Shown: positions 20,728-31,096, numbered from the stretch's first letter. The stretch: 64,000 nt of DNA from an uncultured Pelagibacteraceae bacterium (GCA_902629955.1 CACOSS010000003.1:1-64000); one strand, 5' to 3'. Notes: generated by a model not told the origin, from the letters alone. Program-made: numbers and translations.

Positions 20728-22048
20728 GGGCTTTACCCATTACTTTATCAGGTAACCATGTAACAATTTCTGGAAAAATACATAGTATTAAAATTGCTAA
20801 AGCCATTATTATCATAAAAGGCACTGATCCTTTTAAAATTTCTTTCAAGCTAACATCGGGAGTAATACCTTTAATTATATAAAGATTTAGACCCACTGGT
20901 GGAGTAATTAAACCAATCTCCATATTTATCGTAAATACTATAGCAAACCAATAAGGGTCAAAGCCTAGAGTGGTTATTACTGGTAACAATATTGCTGAAG
21001 TCATAACAATTACTGCAACGGGAGGTAAAAAGAAACCAGCTATTAAAAGAAAAATATTTATTAAAATAAATATAACCCATTTATTTGAACTTAGTTCTAC
21101 CATGCTCTGAGCTAAAGATTGAGTTACATAAAGTTGCGAAAGAGTAAATGCAAAAAGATAAGAAGCTGCGATGATGAACATTATCATCACACTTTCTTTC
21201 ATTGAAACTTTAACTATGTTCCATATTTTTTTTGGTTGATAAATTTTATAAACAATTGCTATCATCACAAAAACTAGAAATGCTCCAACTCCTGAAGCTT
21301 CTGATGGAGTAGCTACTCCTCCATATAAAACATACAAAACTCCAGCTATAATTGCTAAAAATGGGAAAATTCTTGGTAACACTTCAAGTTTTTCTTTTAA
21401 GGTGGGACGTTTTCTATTTTTTAAAGCTTTAGCGGCATCTTTATCAATAAAGTAGCTATGAATTAATGCCCATATTGCAAACATACCCGCAAGCATGAAA
21501 CCTGGAATTAAACCACATAAAAACAATCTTCCAATAGAGGTACCAGTTGCAATTCCATAAACAATTAAAACTATACTTGGTGGAATTAAAACTCCCAAAG
21601 TTCCTCCGGCTGCTATAGTTCCAGTAGCAATTTGATCTGAGTATCCTCTCTTTCTCATTTCAGGTATGCCCATTGTTCCAATTGCTGCGCAGGTCGCTGG
21701 GCTTGAACCGCTCAAGGCTGCAAAAATAGAACACGCGCCAATATTAGAAATAACTAATCCACCTGGAACTCTCCATAACCATCTGTCTAAACCAATATAT
21801 AAATCTTTACCTGCTGGTGAATTAGCTACAGCCATTCCCATTAAAATGAACATCGGAATTGAAAGTAAAACAAAAGAATTTAGACCAGCATAGAATGTTT
21901 CAGCAAAAACATCTAACATTTGAAAACCTTCAAAAGAAACAAGTAGTGCTATCGAAACAAAGCTCAAACCAAAAGCGATTGGGATACCAGAAAAGAGAAC
22001 TATCAAAGTAAATACTGCGACTATCAAAGCTATTATTAATGGATCCAT
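20717..22048 (-). CDS. dctM: TRAP transporter large permease (DctM)
   Basis: Polytopic; SGSSPATCAAIGTMGIPEMRKRGY, GTLGVLIPPSIVLIVYG, EIGLITPPVGLNLYI. Confidence 0.95.
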   Translation of the reverse strand: MDPLIIALIVAVFTLIVLFSGIPIAFGLSFVSIALLVSFEGFQMLDVFAETFYAGLNSFVLLSIPMFILMGMAVANSPAGKDLYIGLDRWLWRVPGGLVISNIGACSIFAALSGSSPATCAAIGTMGIPEMRKRGYSDQIATGTIAAGGTLGVLIPPSIVLIVYGIATGTSIGRLFLCGLIPGFMLAGMFAIWALIHSYFIDKDAAKALKNRKRPTLKEKLEVLPRIFPFLAIIAGVLYVLYGGVATPSEASGVGAFLVFVMIAIVYKIYQPKKIWNIVKVSMKESVMIMFIIAASYLFAFTLSQLYVTQSLAQSMVELSSNKWVIFILINIFLLIAGFFLPPVAVIVMTSAILLPVITTLGFDPYWFAIVFTINMEIGLITPPVGLNLYIIKGITPDVSLKEILKGSVPFMIIMALAILILCIFPEIVTWLPDKVMGKALGY

Positions 22049-22542
22049 TACTTATAATCCTTATCATCAGCTAATTTTATGATTTCTGCTATGTATTGAA
22101 GTATCATTAGAATAGCTCCAATCATCATTGAAGAATAAGGTATCCAAAGTGGAGGATCCCAAACTGTTCCTGTTGAATAATTTTTTGTAAAAGCTTCCTC
22201 AACCATTAAAAAACCAAAATAAAAAAGAATTAGAAAGAAAAGTAAACTTAAAAAAGATGTGAAAATTTTTAATCTAATAATATTTTTATTAGATAAAAAA
22301 TCATATATCCATTCCATGCTAACATGTGCCTTTTCACTTAGAACATACGCGCTTCCAATAAACGTTGATGCAACCAAAAGCATTGTAACCAATTCTGTTT
22401 GCCAAGTAATTGCTCTTTGAAAGAAGTATCTTTCAAATACTAATTCTACGATAACTAATATTGATAATAATAATGCTAATACAGCAAACGCTCCACAAGC
22501 TTTTGCAATATGATCACAAAACTTTAAATACTTTTTTTTCAT
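22048..22542 (-). CDS. dctQ: TRAP transporter small permease (DctQ)
   Basis: Four-TM protein, VTMLLVASTFIGSAYVLSEKAHVSMEWIYD; between dctP and dctM. Confidence 0.92.
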   Translation of the reverse strand: MKKKYLKFCDHIAKACGAFAVLALLLSILVIVELVFERYFFQRAITWQTELVTMLLVASTFIGSAYVLSEKAHVSMEWIYDFLSNKNIIRLKIFTSFLSLLFFLILFYFGFLMVEEAFTKNYSTGTVWDPPLWIPYSSMMIGAILMILQYIAEIIKLADDKDYK

Positions 22543-22548
22543 AAAAAA

Positions 22549-22576
22549 AACCCCTATTTAAAATTAAATAGGGGTT
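22549..22576 (-). terminator. Hairpin with U-tract between dctP and dctQ
   Basis: Minus-strand AACCCCTATTTA-ATTT-TAAATAGGGGTT followed by T-run running into the dctQ ATG (22542). Confidence 0.8.
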
Positions 22577-22593
22577 CTTCTTTATATATTTTT

Positions 22594-23604
22594 TTACTTA
22601 ACTGATAAAGCCATTTCCATTAGCTTATCGCCACCTGGAACTTTTTCAGCAAATGCTTTGTGAGAAGATTTCTTAGCAATCTCAACCCAAGCTGCATGGT
22701 CTTTTGCGTTCATATACACTAGTTTTACTCCTGCCGCCTTGTAAGCATCCTCAAATTTTTTATCTAAATTTTCTACTTGAGCAGTCATATATTTTTCTGC
22801 AACTTTTCCAGCTTTCATTAAAGCATCTTGTTGTTTTGAATTTAATTTATCAAAGCTCATTTTTGACATCAAAATTGGCTCATACATAAACCATAAACCA
22901 AATTTACCTGGAGGAGTTGCGCAAGAAACTTGTTCGTAAATTTTATAACTTACAAAACTTCCTGAACTAGTATTTGCTCCAGTAAGTACTCCAGTTTGTA
23001 AACCAGTATAAATTTCAGATGATGGCATACTTTGAATACCTGCACCAGCTGCTTCTAACATTTGGTTGAATGCCTTACCAGCTGCTCTCATTACTTGTCC
23101 TTTTGCGTCACTAGGATTTTTGATACATTTTGTTTTTGATGCAAAACCCCCTCCTAGCCAAGCATCAGATAATACAACTACACCAGCATCATTAATAATT
23201 TTTTTAATCTCAGTCATCATTGGACCTTTGTTAAATCTCAATGCATGATCGTGATTTTTAACTGTTCCTGGCATTAAAGTTGCATCAAATTCTGGATGAA
23301 ACTTAGATGCATACGCTAATGGAAAAGCAGAAATATCCAATTGACCAGTTGTCATTGGTTTCCATTGTTCTTTTGGTTTATAAAGTGATTTTGCAGGATA
23401 AATTCTTATATCTACTCCCACATTTGCTTTTTTCATTTCATCAGCAATTATCTGTACCATTTCGTGTCTTGGATCATATGAACCATCCGCTCTTGGCGTT
23501 CCTGGCCATTGGTGACTTGCTTTTAATGTAACAGCATAAGCCGATCCAATTGTAGTTAAGATAAATACTAATGAAGTTAAAAATAAAGATATTCTTTTAA
23601 ACAT
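22594..23604 (-). CDS. dctP: TRAP transporter solute-binding protein (DctP family)
   Basis: Signal peptide MFKRISLFLTSLVFILTTIGSAYA; LKASHQWPGTPRADG; RAAGKAFNQMLEAAGAG; EIYTGLQTGVLTGAN. Confidence 0.92.
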   Translation of the reverse strand: MFKRISLFLTSLVFILTTIGSAYAVTLKASHQWPGTPRADGSYDPRHEMVQIIADEMKKANVGVDIRIYPAKSLYKPKEQWKPMTTGQLDISAFPLAYASKFHPEFDATLMPGTVKNHDHALRFNKGPMMTEIKKIINDAGVVVLSDAWLGGGFASKTKCIKNPSDAKGQVMRAAGKAFNQMLEAAGAGIQSMPSSEIYTGLQTGVLTGANTSSGSFVSYKIYEQVSCATPPGKFGLWFMYEPILMSKMSFDKLNSKQQDALMKAGKVAEKYMTAQVENLDKKFEDAYKAAGVKLVYMNAKDHAAWVEIAKKSSHKAFAEKVPGGDKLMEMALSVK

Positions 23605-23697
23605 TTTTTCCCCTTCTTTAGTTATTAAAAAAAGTGTATTAAAGATAAGATATGATTAAGAGTCAAGTTCACTATTAACTCATATATAACTTTATTT

Positions 23698-24843
23698 ATG
23701 GATGGACCGTTAAAAAACTTATTAGTTGTTGACTTAACAAGAGTATTAGTAGGCCCTTATTGTACAATGATGCTTTCAGATTTGGGTGCAAGAGTAATAA
23801 AAGTTGAAGCACCAGGTATTGGGGATGACTCTAGAAAATTTGGTCCTTTTGTTAAAGATAACTCTGCTTATTTTATGTCTTTAAATAGAGGAAAAGAGAG
23901 TATCGCCTTAAACCTAAAAGATGATGCAGATAAAAAAATTTTTTTAAATATATTAAATAAAGCAGATATTCTTGTTGAAAATTTTAAACCTGGAACTTTA
24001 GAAAAATGGGGATTTGGCTGGAAAGATATGTGTAATAAATTTCCAAAATTAATTTATGCCTCTGCTTCTGGTTTCGGTCAAACAGGGCCCTTAAAAGAAT
24101 TACCAGCGTACGATATGGTAGTGCAAGGAATGGGGGGATTAATGAGTGTAACTGGTCAACCCAACTCAGAACCTACAAGAGTTGGAACTTCTATTGGCGA
24201 CATCACAGCTGCATTATTTACAACAATTGGAATTAACGCTGCTCTTTACGATAGAGAAAAAACTGGTAAAGGCATGTTCATAGATGTATCAATGCTCGAT
24301 TGTCAAATTGCAATTTTAGAAAATGCGATTGCACGTTATTTATCTAAAAATGAAATTCCAAAACCAATGGGATCTAGACATCCATCAATAGCACCTTTCG
24401 AAGCATTTAAAACTAAAGATAGTTACATAATTATTGCTGCTGGAAATGATAAGCTTTTTGAAAAATTGTGTAATGTTCTTGAATTAAACGAATTACCTCA
24501 AAACGAAAAATTTAAAAGTAATTCATCGAGATGTGAGAATATGAATGATTTAAAATCAATTATGGAAGAAAAATTAAAATCTTTAAATACTAAAGATTGG
24601 ATACAAAAGATGGAAAAAGATAAAATTCCTTGTGGTCCAATATTTAATATTAAAGACGCTGTTGAAAATCCTCAAGTAAAATCCAGAAATATGATAGTTG
24701 ATACTTTTCATAAAGTTGTAGGTGATTTTAAAACAGCAGGTAATCCAATCAAAATGTCATCTTATAAAGACGAAACAAAAAGAGGAGATATCCCAGATTT
24801 AGATGAACATAGAAAAAAAATTATTGAAGAGTTTTGTAATTAA
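23698..24843 (+). CDS. Type III CoA-transferase (CaiB/BaiF family)
   Basis: [64 protein letters not shown]. Confidence 0.94.
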   Translation: MDGPLKNLLVVDLTRVLVGPYCTMMLSDLGARVIKVEAPGIGDDSRKFGPFVKDNSAYFMSLNRGKESIALNLKDDADKKIFLNILNKADILVENFKPGTLEKWGFGWKDMCNKFPKLIYASASGFGQTGPLKELPAYDMVVQGMGGLMSVTGQPNSEPTRVGTSIGDITAALFTTIGINAALYDREKTGKGMFIDVSMLDCQIAILENAIARYLSKNEIPKPMGSRHPSIAPFEAFKTKDSYIIIAAGNDKLFEKLCNVLELNELPQNEKFKSNSSRCENMNDLKSIMEEKLKSLNTKDWIQKMEKDKIPCGPIFNIKDAVENPQVKSRNMIVDTFHKVVGDFKTAGNPIKMSSYKDETKRGDIPDLDEHRKKIIEEFCN

Positions 24844-25349
24844 CCCTGATTTGTGTCTTCACTAGGTTCTGAAATCTCTTGATCTTTTAGGTCCTCAACT
24901 GAAGCATCCTCAGTTTCTCCTGATGGTTCTGCTTGTTCTATAGGCTGGGTTGGAGAACTTTCAGCAATATCTTCTTTTGAGAAAGATTGAGTTTTTTCTG
25001 GAATCTTTCTTGCTCTTTTTGATGGAAGTATTGGTGCACCACTCTTTGATATTTCTCCTTTATATAAATTTTCAAAATCATCACCTATATCTTCATCCTC
25101 GGTAAGTGAGTCGTCTACTTGTTCAACGTGTTTTCTTAATTTATATACACCGCTCTCAATTAAATCCGGAACTTTAACGTTCTCATTTGCAATTTCTCTT
25201 AATGAAATCACCGTATTTTTATCGTTATCAATACTTACTGTGGGTTCTACACCTGAATTTAATTGCGTCGTTCTCTCTTTGGCAACTAAAACTAATTCGT
25301 AAGGACTTTCAACTTTGTCTACGCAATCTTCTACTGTTACTCTAGCCAT
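24840..25349 (-). CDS. rpoZ: RNA polymerase omega subunit with long acidic C-terminal tail
   Basis: [44 protein letters not shown]; residues ~85-169 low complexity, acidic. Confidence 0.9.
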   Translation of the reverse strand: MARVTVEDCVDKVESPYELVLVAKERTTQLNSGVEPTVSIDNDKNTVISLREIANENVKVPDLIESGVYKLRKHVEQVDDSLTEDEDIGDDFENLYKGEISKSGAPILPSKRARKIPEKTQSFSKEDIAESSPTQPIEQAEPSGETEDASVEDLKDQEISEPSEDTNQG

Positions 25350-25391
25350 GCCGGGTATTTATACCTGCTGATAAATAAAATCAAGTTATTT

Positions 25392-26600
25392 CTATATTTT
25401 AACTGGGTTTAATCTAGATCGGATTGTAAAAAGCAAAATTAATGAGATAGAGATATAAACGCTAGAAATAACAGCAATTTCCTCTATTGAAAAACCACGA
25501 TCAATTAATATACCAAAAAAAGCTGTTCCAAAAGCTGTAGAGAATACCATCAATGCTGTTGTTAAAGCTTTTATTGACCCAATATGTTTAACTCCATATA
25601 TCTCAGCCCAAGTGGAAGATCCAAGGACGTTAGCTAAACCATTAGATATTCCAATCAAACCTAAAAAAATAAATGCTGTGAAAGGATTGTTAAAATAAAT
25701 TATTACAATTGTTGCAAGTAAAAGAGGTAAATTCATAAAGATTAATATTTTTCTACTGGTAAATTTGTCTATCAAAAAACCTGATATAAACAAAGTTATT
25801 ACAGACATAATTGAATAAACCATAAATGATTGAGCTATAATATACGGTCCCCAATTTTTGGATTCTAAAATAAATGATTGGTATACAAAAGTTCCAGTTG
25901 CTATCCAAGGCATGGCAAGCATATTGGCACTTATAATATAAAATCTATAATCCTTTAAAACTTCTATTCTTTTCCAATCTTTAATTTTTTTTTCACTTTT
26001 ATTATTTTTGCTATCTGTTTCTCTAGAATCTAGATTTAAATTTTTAACTAAAAAAAATGAAGCAATTGGTAAGAATAATATTACTAATACTGAAATAGTA
26101 ATCCAAATAAGTCTCCATTCGAAAATTGTTAACAGATAAATAATTAATACTGGTAAAATAAACTCTGCAGTTGATAAACCAAACCAAGAGGTGCTTAAAG
26201 CTCTCCCTCTAGATCTAGTAAAAAATCTAGATATAGTTGTTGATGCAGTATGAGACATCATACCTTGACCTGAAAATCTCATAAATAATATTGCGAAGAA
26301 TAGAAAATAAATTGAAGATATTTTTGAAAAGAAAAAACAAGAAAAAGCTAATAAAATTATTACTATATAAGAAAATTTAAGGATATTAATATTATCAATT
26401 TTTTTTCCAAACCAAACTAAAATTAAGCTACTGAGTAATGTTGCAGATGCATATATTGAGCCAAATTGTCCATGAGAAATTAAAAGTGTATCTCTAATGC
26501 TTGTATTGAATAGGCCAAGAAAAAAACTCTGTCCAAAACTTGAAAAAAATGTAAAAATAAATCCAAATATAATTACTTTTAAACTTAAACTACTAAACAT
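25392..26600 (-). CDS. MFS transporter
   Basis: About 12 predicted TM segments; FGKKID, FTRSRGRALSTSWFGLSTAEF. Confidence 0.85.
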   Translation of the reverse strand: MFSSLSLKVIIFGFIFTFFSSFGQSFFLGLFNTSIRDTLLISHGQFGSIYASATLLSSLILVWFGKKIDNINILKFSYIVIILLAFSCFFFSKISSIYFLFFAILFMRFSGQGMMSHTASTTISRFFTRSRGRALSTSWFGLSTAEFILPVLIIYLLTIFEWRLIWITISVLVILFLPIASFFLVKNLNLDSRETDSKNNKSEKKIKDWKRIEVLKDYRFYIISANMLAMPWIATGTFVYQSFILESKNWGPYIIAQSFMVYSIMSVITLFISGFLIDKFTSRKILIFMNLPLLLATIVIIYFNNPFTAFIFLGLIGISNGLANVLGSSTWAEIYGVKHIGSIKALTTALMVFSTAFGTAFFGILIDRGFSIEEIAVISSVYISISLILLFTIRSRLNPVKI

Positions 26601-26608
26601 AAATTATT

Positions 26609-27478
26609 ATGAGCTGTAATGTTGCTTTTATAGGTCTTGGTGTCATGGGTTATCCAATGGCTGGTTATATATCAAAAGGTGGACACAATGTAACTGTTTT
26701 TAATCGAACAAAATCAAAAGCAGAAAAATGGATTAGTGAACACAAAGGAAAATTAGCAGAAACACCGGCCGAGGCTGTGAAAGATGCAGAATATATTTTT
26801 ACCTGTGTGGGAAATGATAATGATTTAAGAGAAGTTACTTTTGGTGACAATGGTGCGTTTAAAACAATAAAAAAAAGTGCAATCTATATTGATAACACTA
26901 CTGCTTCAGCAACAATAGCAAGGGAAATTTACGATTACGCAAAAAAAAATGGATTTGGCGCACTGGATGCTCCTGTATCTGGTGGTCAAGCTGGTGCAGA
27001 AAATGGTGCATTAACTGTTATGATCGGTGGAGATCAAGCTGACTTTGATAAAGCAAAAGATAAGATTAATTGCTACAGCAAAAAAATAAAATTACTTGGT
27101 AAAGCAGGAAATGGACAATTAGCCAAAATGGTTAATCAAATTTGTATTGCAGGATTAGTTCAGGGCTTGTCAGAAGGAATTAATTTTGGAATTAAAGCTG
27201 GATTAAAAATGGAAGACGTTATTGAAGTTATTTCAAAAGGTGCTGCTCAATCTTGGCAAATGGAAAATAGGTTTAAAACAATGATTGATGATAAATTTGA
27301 TTTTGGTTTTGCAGTAGATTGGATGAGAAAAGATTTAAAAATCGCAATGGATGAAGCAAAAAATAACGGTTCATTATTACCCGTAACAGAGCTTGTAGAT
27401 AAATTTTATGGAGAAGTTCAGGCTTTAGGCGGTAATCGTTGGGACACCTCAAGTTTAATCAAAAGATTTAGAAAGTAA
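26609..27478 (+). CDS. 3-hydroxyisobutyrate dehydrogenase-family NAD(P)-dependent oxidoreductase
   Basis: FIGLGVMGYPMAGYISKGGHNVTVFNRT, DAPVSGGQAGAENGALTVMIGG, GKAGNGQLAKMVNQ. Confidence 0.92.
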   Translation: MSCNVAFIGLGVMGYPMAGYISKGGHNVTVFNRTKSKAEKWISEHKGKLAETPAEAVKDAEYIFTCVGNDNDLREVTFGDNGAFKTIKKSAIYIDNTTASATIAREIYDYAKKNGFGALDAPVSGGQAGAENGALTVMIGGDQADFDKAKDKINCYSKKIKLLGKAGNGQLAKMVNQICIAGLVQGLSEGINFGIKAGLKMEDVIEVISKGAAQSWQMENRFKTMIDDKFDFGFAVDWMRKDLKIAMDEAKNNGSLLPVTELVDKFYGEVQALGGNRWDTSSLIKRFRK

Positions 27479-27484
27479 TATTGT

Positions 27485-28084
27485 ATGCAACCAGCATACT
27501 ACGAAAACTTAGAAGAAATTCAAAATAAGTATTGGTCTATGTTAAATGATGCTGTGACTAACAGAGGTTCATCATTCAGAATTCCCGTCTTTATTTGCGC
27601 TCATCAAGATGAAGTTGATGGTAGAATTGTTGTTTTAAGAAAATCTGATAGAGCAAATAATTTACTACAATTTCATACTGATTTAAGATCACCAAAAGTA
27701 GATATTTTAAAAATAAATAAAAATGCTTCTCTAGTTTTCTATGATAAAGAGGAAAAGATACAATTAAGAGTGAAAGTTGAGTGTGAGGTTAACAACCAAA
27801 ATTCTACGACTGAAGAGTCTTGGAAAAAAACTCAACATATAAGTAGACGTTGCTATTTAACTGACAGCCCTCCAGGTACCACATCAGAAAATCCAACCTC
27901 TGGAATGATATCTAAATTAGAAGACTTTGATTATACCATGGAACAGAGCGAAGAAGGCTATAAGAATTTTACTGTTATAAAATGTAAAATTAAATCAATT
28001 GAGTGGCTCTATCTTGCAGCCAAAGGACATCGACGAGCAAAATTCGACTTGGAAACCAGTAAAAATTCTTGGTTGGTTCCTTAA
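27485..28084 (+). CDS. Pyridoxamine 5'-phosphate oxidase-family flavin-binding protein
   Basis: RIVVLRKSDRANNLLQFHTDLRSPKVDIL, C-terminal RRAKFD..W; flavin-split-barrel pattern. Confidence 0.8.
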   Translation: MQPAYYENLEEIQNKYWSMLNDAVTNRGSSFRIPVFICAHQDEVDGRIVVLRKSDRANNLLQFHTDLRSPKVDILKINKNASLVFYDKEEKIQLRVKVECEVNNQNSTTEESWKKTQHISRRCYLTDSPPGTTSENPTSGMISKLEDFDYTMEQSEEGYKNFTVIKCKIKSIEWLYLAAKGHRRAKFDLETSKNSWLVP

Positions 28085-28085
28085 T

Positions 28086-29450
28086 CTAATCTAAAGCATC
28101 TGATATAAAAACATCGGTAGCTGCTCTTATTCCACTTCTATTAGCGCCATGAACTGTTCCATAAGCACCGGCTGTTGCCTCACCCGCGAAGAAAATTCTT
28201 TCACCTACAGATCTTTTTAATTCTGGTCTTAAAATTGCTTTACCGGGTATTGCTCCAGAGTAAGCACCTAAAGTGAATGGATTTTTATTCCACCCTGTGG
28301 CTATGGCCTTAACAAAATATTTTTCATAAAATTTTGAACCAAAGTTTGATTTAAGTTGATTAACAACAAAATCTATCATTGCTTGACTACCTTCGTTTTC
28401 TAAATTTCTTGAAAATTCTCCATTTAGAGCAAAAAGACATAAATTAGTTCCGCCCATTCTTAAAAGACCGTAACCAATTCCTTCTGGTGATTTTGCGCCA
28501 TTACTATTAATTTTAGAATAAAAATTAGTATCTTTTTTAAATCTACTTACAAATTTTTTCTTTAGTTCTATTATTACTCGATTAGACGGTCCCATTGTAA
28601 TCCCTTCAAAAGCTTCATATTTTTTAGGAGGTAATTTTGGAAAAAACTTAATTTTTTCTGCTCTTAGAACACCAACAGATGTTGTTACGATACATGCTTT
28701 TGCTTTTATTGTTCCTTTATTAGTTTCAATTTGAACTCCTTTTCCACCCCATTTTATTTCACTCACAATTGTGTTTAATTGTACAGGAACATCTTTTCTA
28801 TAATAAGCTAACAAATTTCCATACCCCTCTCTGCAAAGAGCATTTCCACTTTCCCAATAACTATCTTCATAATTTAGACTGTCATCAGCTATAGAAAGAT
28901 TGTCAAAGTCTCTTGCATTGATTGCTGCATGAGCAGTATCAAACCAGATATTTTTTTTTGTACCCTCTGGAATTTTGTTCATCAATGGCTCATCTATGCC
29001 ACCTTCTGAGTAAATTTTTTTAATTCTTTTATAAACTTTCCAAAAAGTACTTCCACTTACTTTACTTTTTCCATCATAAACAACTGATGTAGATGGCTGA
29101 TTATAAATTTTAAATTTATCTTTTTTTTCTATCCCAAATTTATATAATTCATTACCTTTTCTTGCATGAAGCCAATGAGCACCATGGTCTGCTGGTAGTC
29201 CATTAAAAGAGGTTATATCTGTGTAACATCTACCACCAATTCTATTCATACCTTCAATACAAAGAACTGGTATTTTCCTTCTTATTAGTTCGGCTGTAGC
29301 AGCTAAGCCTGAAGACCCGGCACCAATAACGACAACATCAGGATTTGATTGTGAAAAAGAAATACTTGGAAATATAGCAAGAGCTAAACCTGAGAATGAA
29401 GTTTTTAGAAATTTTCTTCTTCCAATTTTATTTAATAATATTTTTTTCAT
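28086..29450 (-). CDS. FAD-dependent amine oxidase (flavin monoamine oxidase family), Tat-type leader
   Basis: RRKFLKTSFSGLALAIFPSISFS leader; VVIGAGSSGLAATAELIRRKIPVLCIEG; C-terminal RIFFAGEATAGAYGTVHGANRSGIRAA. Confidence 0.9.
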   Translation of the reverse strand: MKKILLNKIGRRKFLKTSFSGLALAIFPSISFSQSNPDVVVIGAGSSGLAATAELIRRKIPVLCIEGMNRIGGRCYTDITSFNGLPADHGAHWLHARKGNELYKFGIEKKDKFKIYNQPSTSVVYDGKSKVSGSTFWKVYKRIKKIYSEGGIDEPLMNKIPEGTKKNIWFDTAHAAINARDFDNLSIADDSLNYEDSYWESGNALCREGYGNLLAYYRKDVPVQLNTIVSEIKWGGKGVQIETNKGTIKAKACIVTTSVGVLRAEKIKFFPKLPPKKYEAFEGITMGPSNRVIIELKKKFVSRFKKDTNFYSKINSNGAKSPEGIGYGLLRMGGTNLCLFALNGEFSRNLENEGSQAMIDFVVNQLKSNFGSKFYEKYFVKAIATGWNKNPFTLGAYSGAIPGKAILRPELKRSVGERIFFAGEATAGAYGTVHGANRSGIRAATDVFISDALD

Positions 29451-29534
29451 AGCTTGTTTATGATATTATTTAAATTTTAATGATACAATTAAATAAAATG
29501 TTTAAAAATAATAAAATGACTGATTATTACCATA

Positions 29535-29930
29535 ATGAAAAAATATAAGGCGATGGTTTTATCCTGTATCGATCCTAGATTTCAACCGAAAGTATTTGAA
29601 TATTTAAAAACTAAAAAACTAACAGGAAAATATAGTTCATTTACCATTGCGGGTGCAGCTATTGGAGTAACCCACAAAAAATTTACAAAATGGCAATCTA
29701 CTTTTTTAGATAATTTATCAACCTCAATTAAATTACATAATATAAAAAAACTTATTGTAATAAATCATAGTGATTGTGGAGCAGCAAAAATAGTAAATGG
29801 TAAAAAGAAATTCAATCACTCTATTGAAAATAAAATACATAAAGATTCATTCAAAAAGATAAAAAAAATTTTAGGTAAAAAATTTCCTAAGTTAAAGGTA
29901 GATTTTAAAATTTTATCTCTTAAAGGTTAA
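29535..29930 (+). CDS. Short beta-carbonic-anhydrase-like protein
   Basis: SCIDPRF (Cys-x-Asp-x-Arg) and NHSDCGA (His-x-x-Cys) match beta-CA zinc/dyad motifs; 131 aa. Confidence 0.75.
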   Translation: MKKYKAMVLSCIDPRFQPKVFEYLKTKKLTGKYSSFTIAGAAIGVTHKKFTKWQSTFLDNLSTSIKLHNIKKLIVINHSDCGAAKIVNGKKKFNHSIENKIHKDSFKKIKKILGKKFPKLKVDFKILSLKG

Positions 29931-29950
29931 TTTATTAAAGTAATTTAAGA

Positions 29951-30580
29951 TTATATTACAATTTTTACTAATCTATCGTTTAAGTTTATAATTTCAGAAA
30001 CTTTTTCTTTTAACTCGTCTACAGCCCTTTTAACACCATATTCAACTTGATCATAATCATCACAAATAATTATTTTATTTTTCTTTAATTTTGAGGTTAT
30101 TATTTTTAAATCATTACTAACTGTTTCGTATGAATGGCCTCCATCTAAAAAAACAAAATCAATATTTTGCAAATCTACTTTCGGCAGCTGAACATCGCTT
30201 GATCCTTTTAGAAGTTCAACAGATGTTCCAAATTTTTTTAATAATCCTCTTACAGACTTTAAAGAGTTTAAATCTTTTTTAAGTATCAAATTAAATAATA
30301 TATGTTTAAATGGATTAGATAACTTATTGTGCTTTACTGTCATTTCTTTATTATCTAAATCTATATTTCTATCCTCAAAAAAGTCTATACCAACAAATTT
30401 AAAGTTATTTTTATGAATTTTGTTTAAAATTTCACAAACATTCCTTGACGTGACACCTTGATAAACTCCAACTTCTAAAAAATTAGCAGGTTTGTATTTT
30501 TCAATTTCTAACAACAAAAGTCTTGCAGAGTCTAAATCCTTTTTAAAACTAGTTTTTCTAAGATAAAATTTAAATTTCAT
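29951..30580 (-). CDS. Class I SAM-dependent methyltransferase, paralog of 12246..12869
   Basis: MKFKFYLRKTSFKKD, FLEVGVYQGVTSRNVCEIL, VGIDFFEDR, IDFVFLDGGHSYETVSNDLKI. Confidence 0.75.
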   Translation of the reverse strand: MKFKFYLRKTSFKKDLDSARLLLLEIEKYKPANFLEVGVYQGVTSRNVCEILNKIHKNNFKFVGIDFFEDRNIDLDNKEMTVKHNKLSNPFKHILFNLILKKDLNSLKSVRGLLKKFGTSVELLKGSSDVQLPKVDLQNIDFVFLDGGHSYETVSNDLKIITSKLKKNKIIICDDYDQVEYGVKRAVDELKEKVSEIINLNDRLVKIVI

Positions 30581-30583
30581 ATA

Positions 30584-31096
30584 TTAAAATATTGATTTTG
30601 AATATTTTTTCCAATTATCCTGATAATGTTTTGTATTTTCAGATACAGCTTTTTTTTCTTCCTCTGTAACCTCTCTCACTACTTTGCCAGGTGACCCAAT
30701 TACAAGCGAATTGTCAGGGATCACTTTATTTTCAGTGATTAATGCTTTTGCACCAATAATACAATTTTTTCCAATTTTTGCGTTATTTAGTATCACTGCT
30801 CCAATACCAATTAGACTGTTATCTCCAATTGAACATCCGTGAAGCATAACTAGATGACCCACAGTAACATTTTTTCCTACTTTTAATGGATAACCAGGAT
30901 CAGTGTGAAGTACACATCCATCTTGAACATTTGACCCCTCGCCTATATAAATATTTTCTAAATCTCCTCTTAAAGTTGCATTAAACCATATACTTGTATT
31001 TTTTTCTAAAGTTACATCACCAATCACAACTGCATTGGGTGCTACCCAATTTTCGCCAGAGTTTTTTGGTTTTTTATCTTTTAAATCATAAAACAT
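30584..31096 (-). CDS. Gamma-carbonic-anhydrase-family hexapeptide protein
   Basis: [82 protein letters not shown]. Confidence 0.93.
   Translation of the reverse strand: MFYDLKDKKPKNSGENWVAPNAVVIGDVTLEKNTSIWFNATLRGDLENIYIGEGSNVQDGCVLHTDPGYPLKVGKNVTVGHLVMLHGCSIGDNSLIGIGAVILNNAKIGKNCIIGAKALITENKVIPDNSLVIGSPGKVVREVTEEEKKAVSENTKHYQDNWKKYSKSIF

Noticed and set aside
22704-23531. Plus-strand ORFs inside dctP (22704..22889, 23066..23248, 23307..23531)
   Set aside because: Shadow ORFs opposite a well-supported binding-protein gene.
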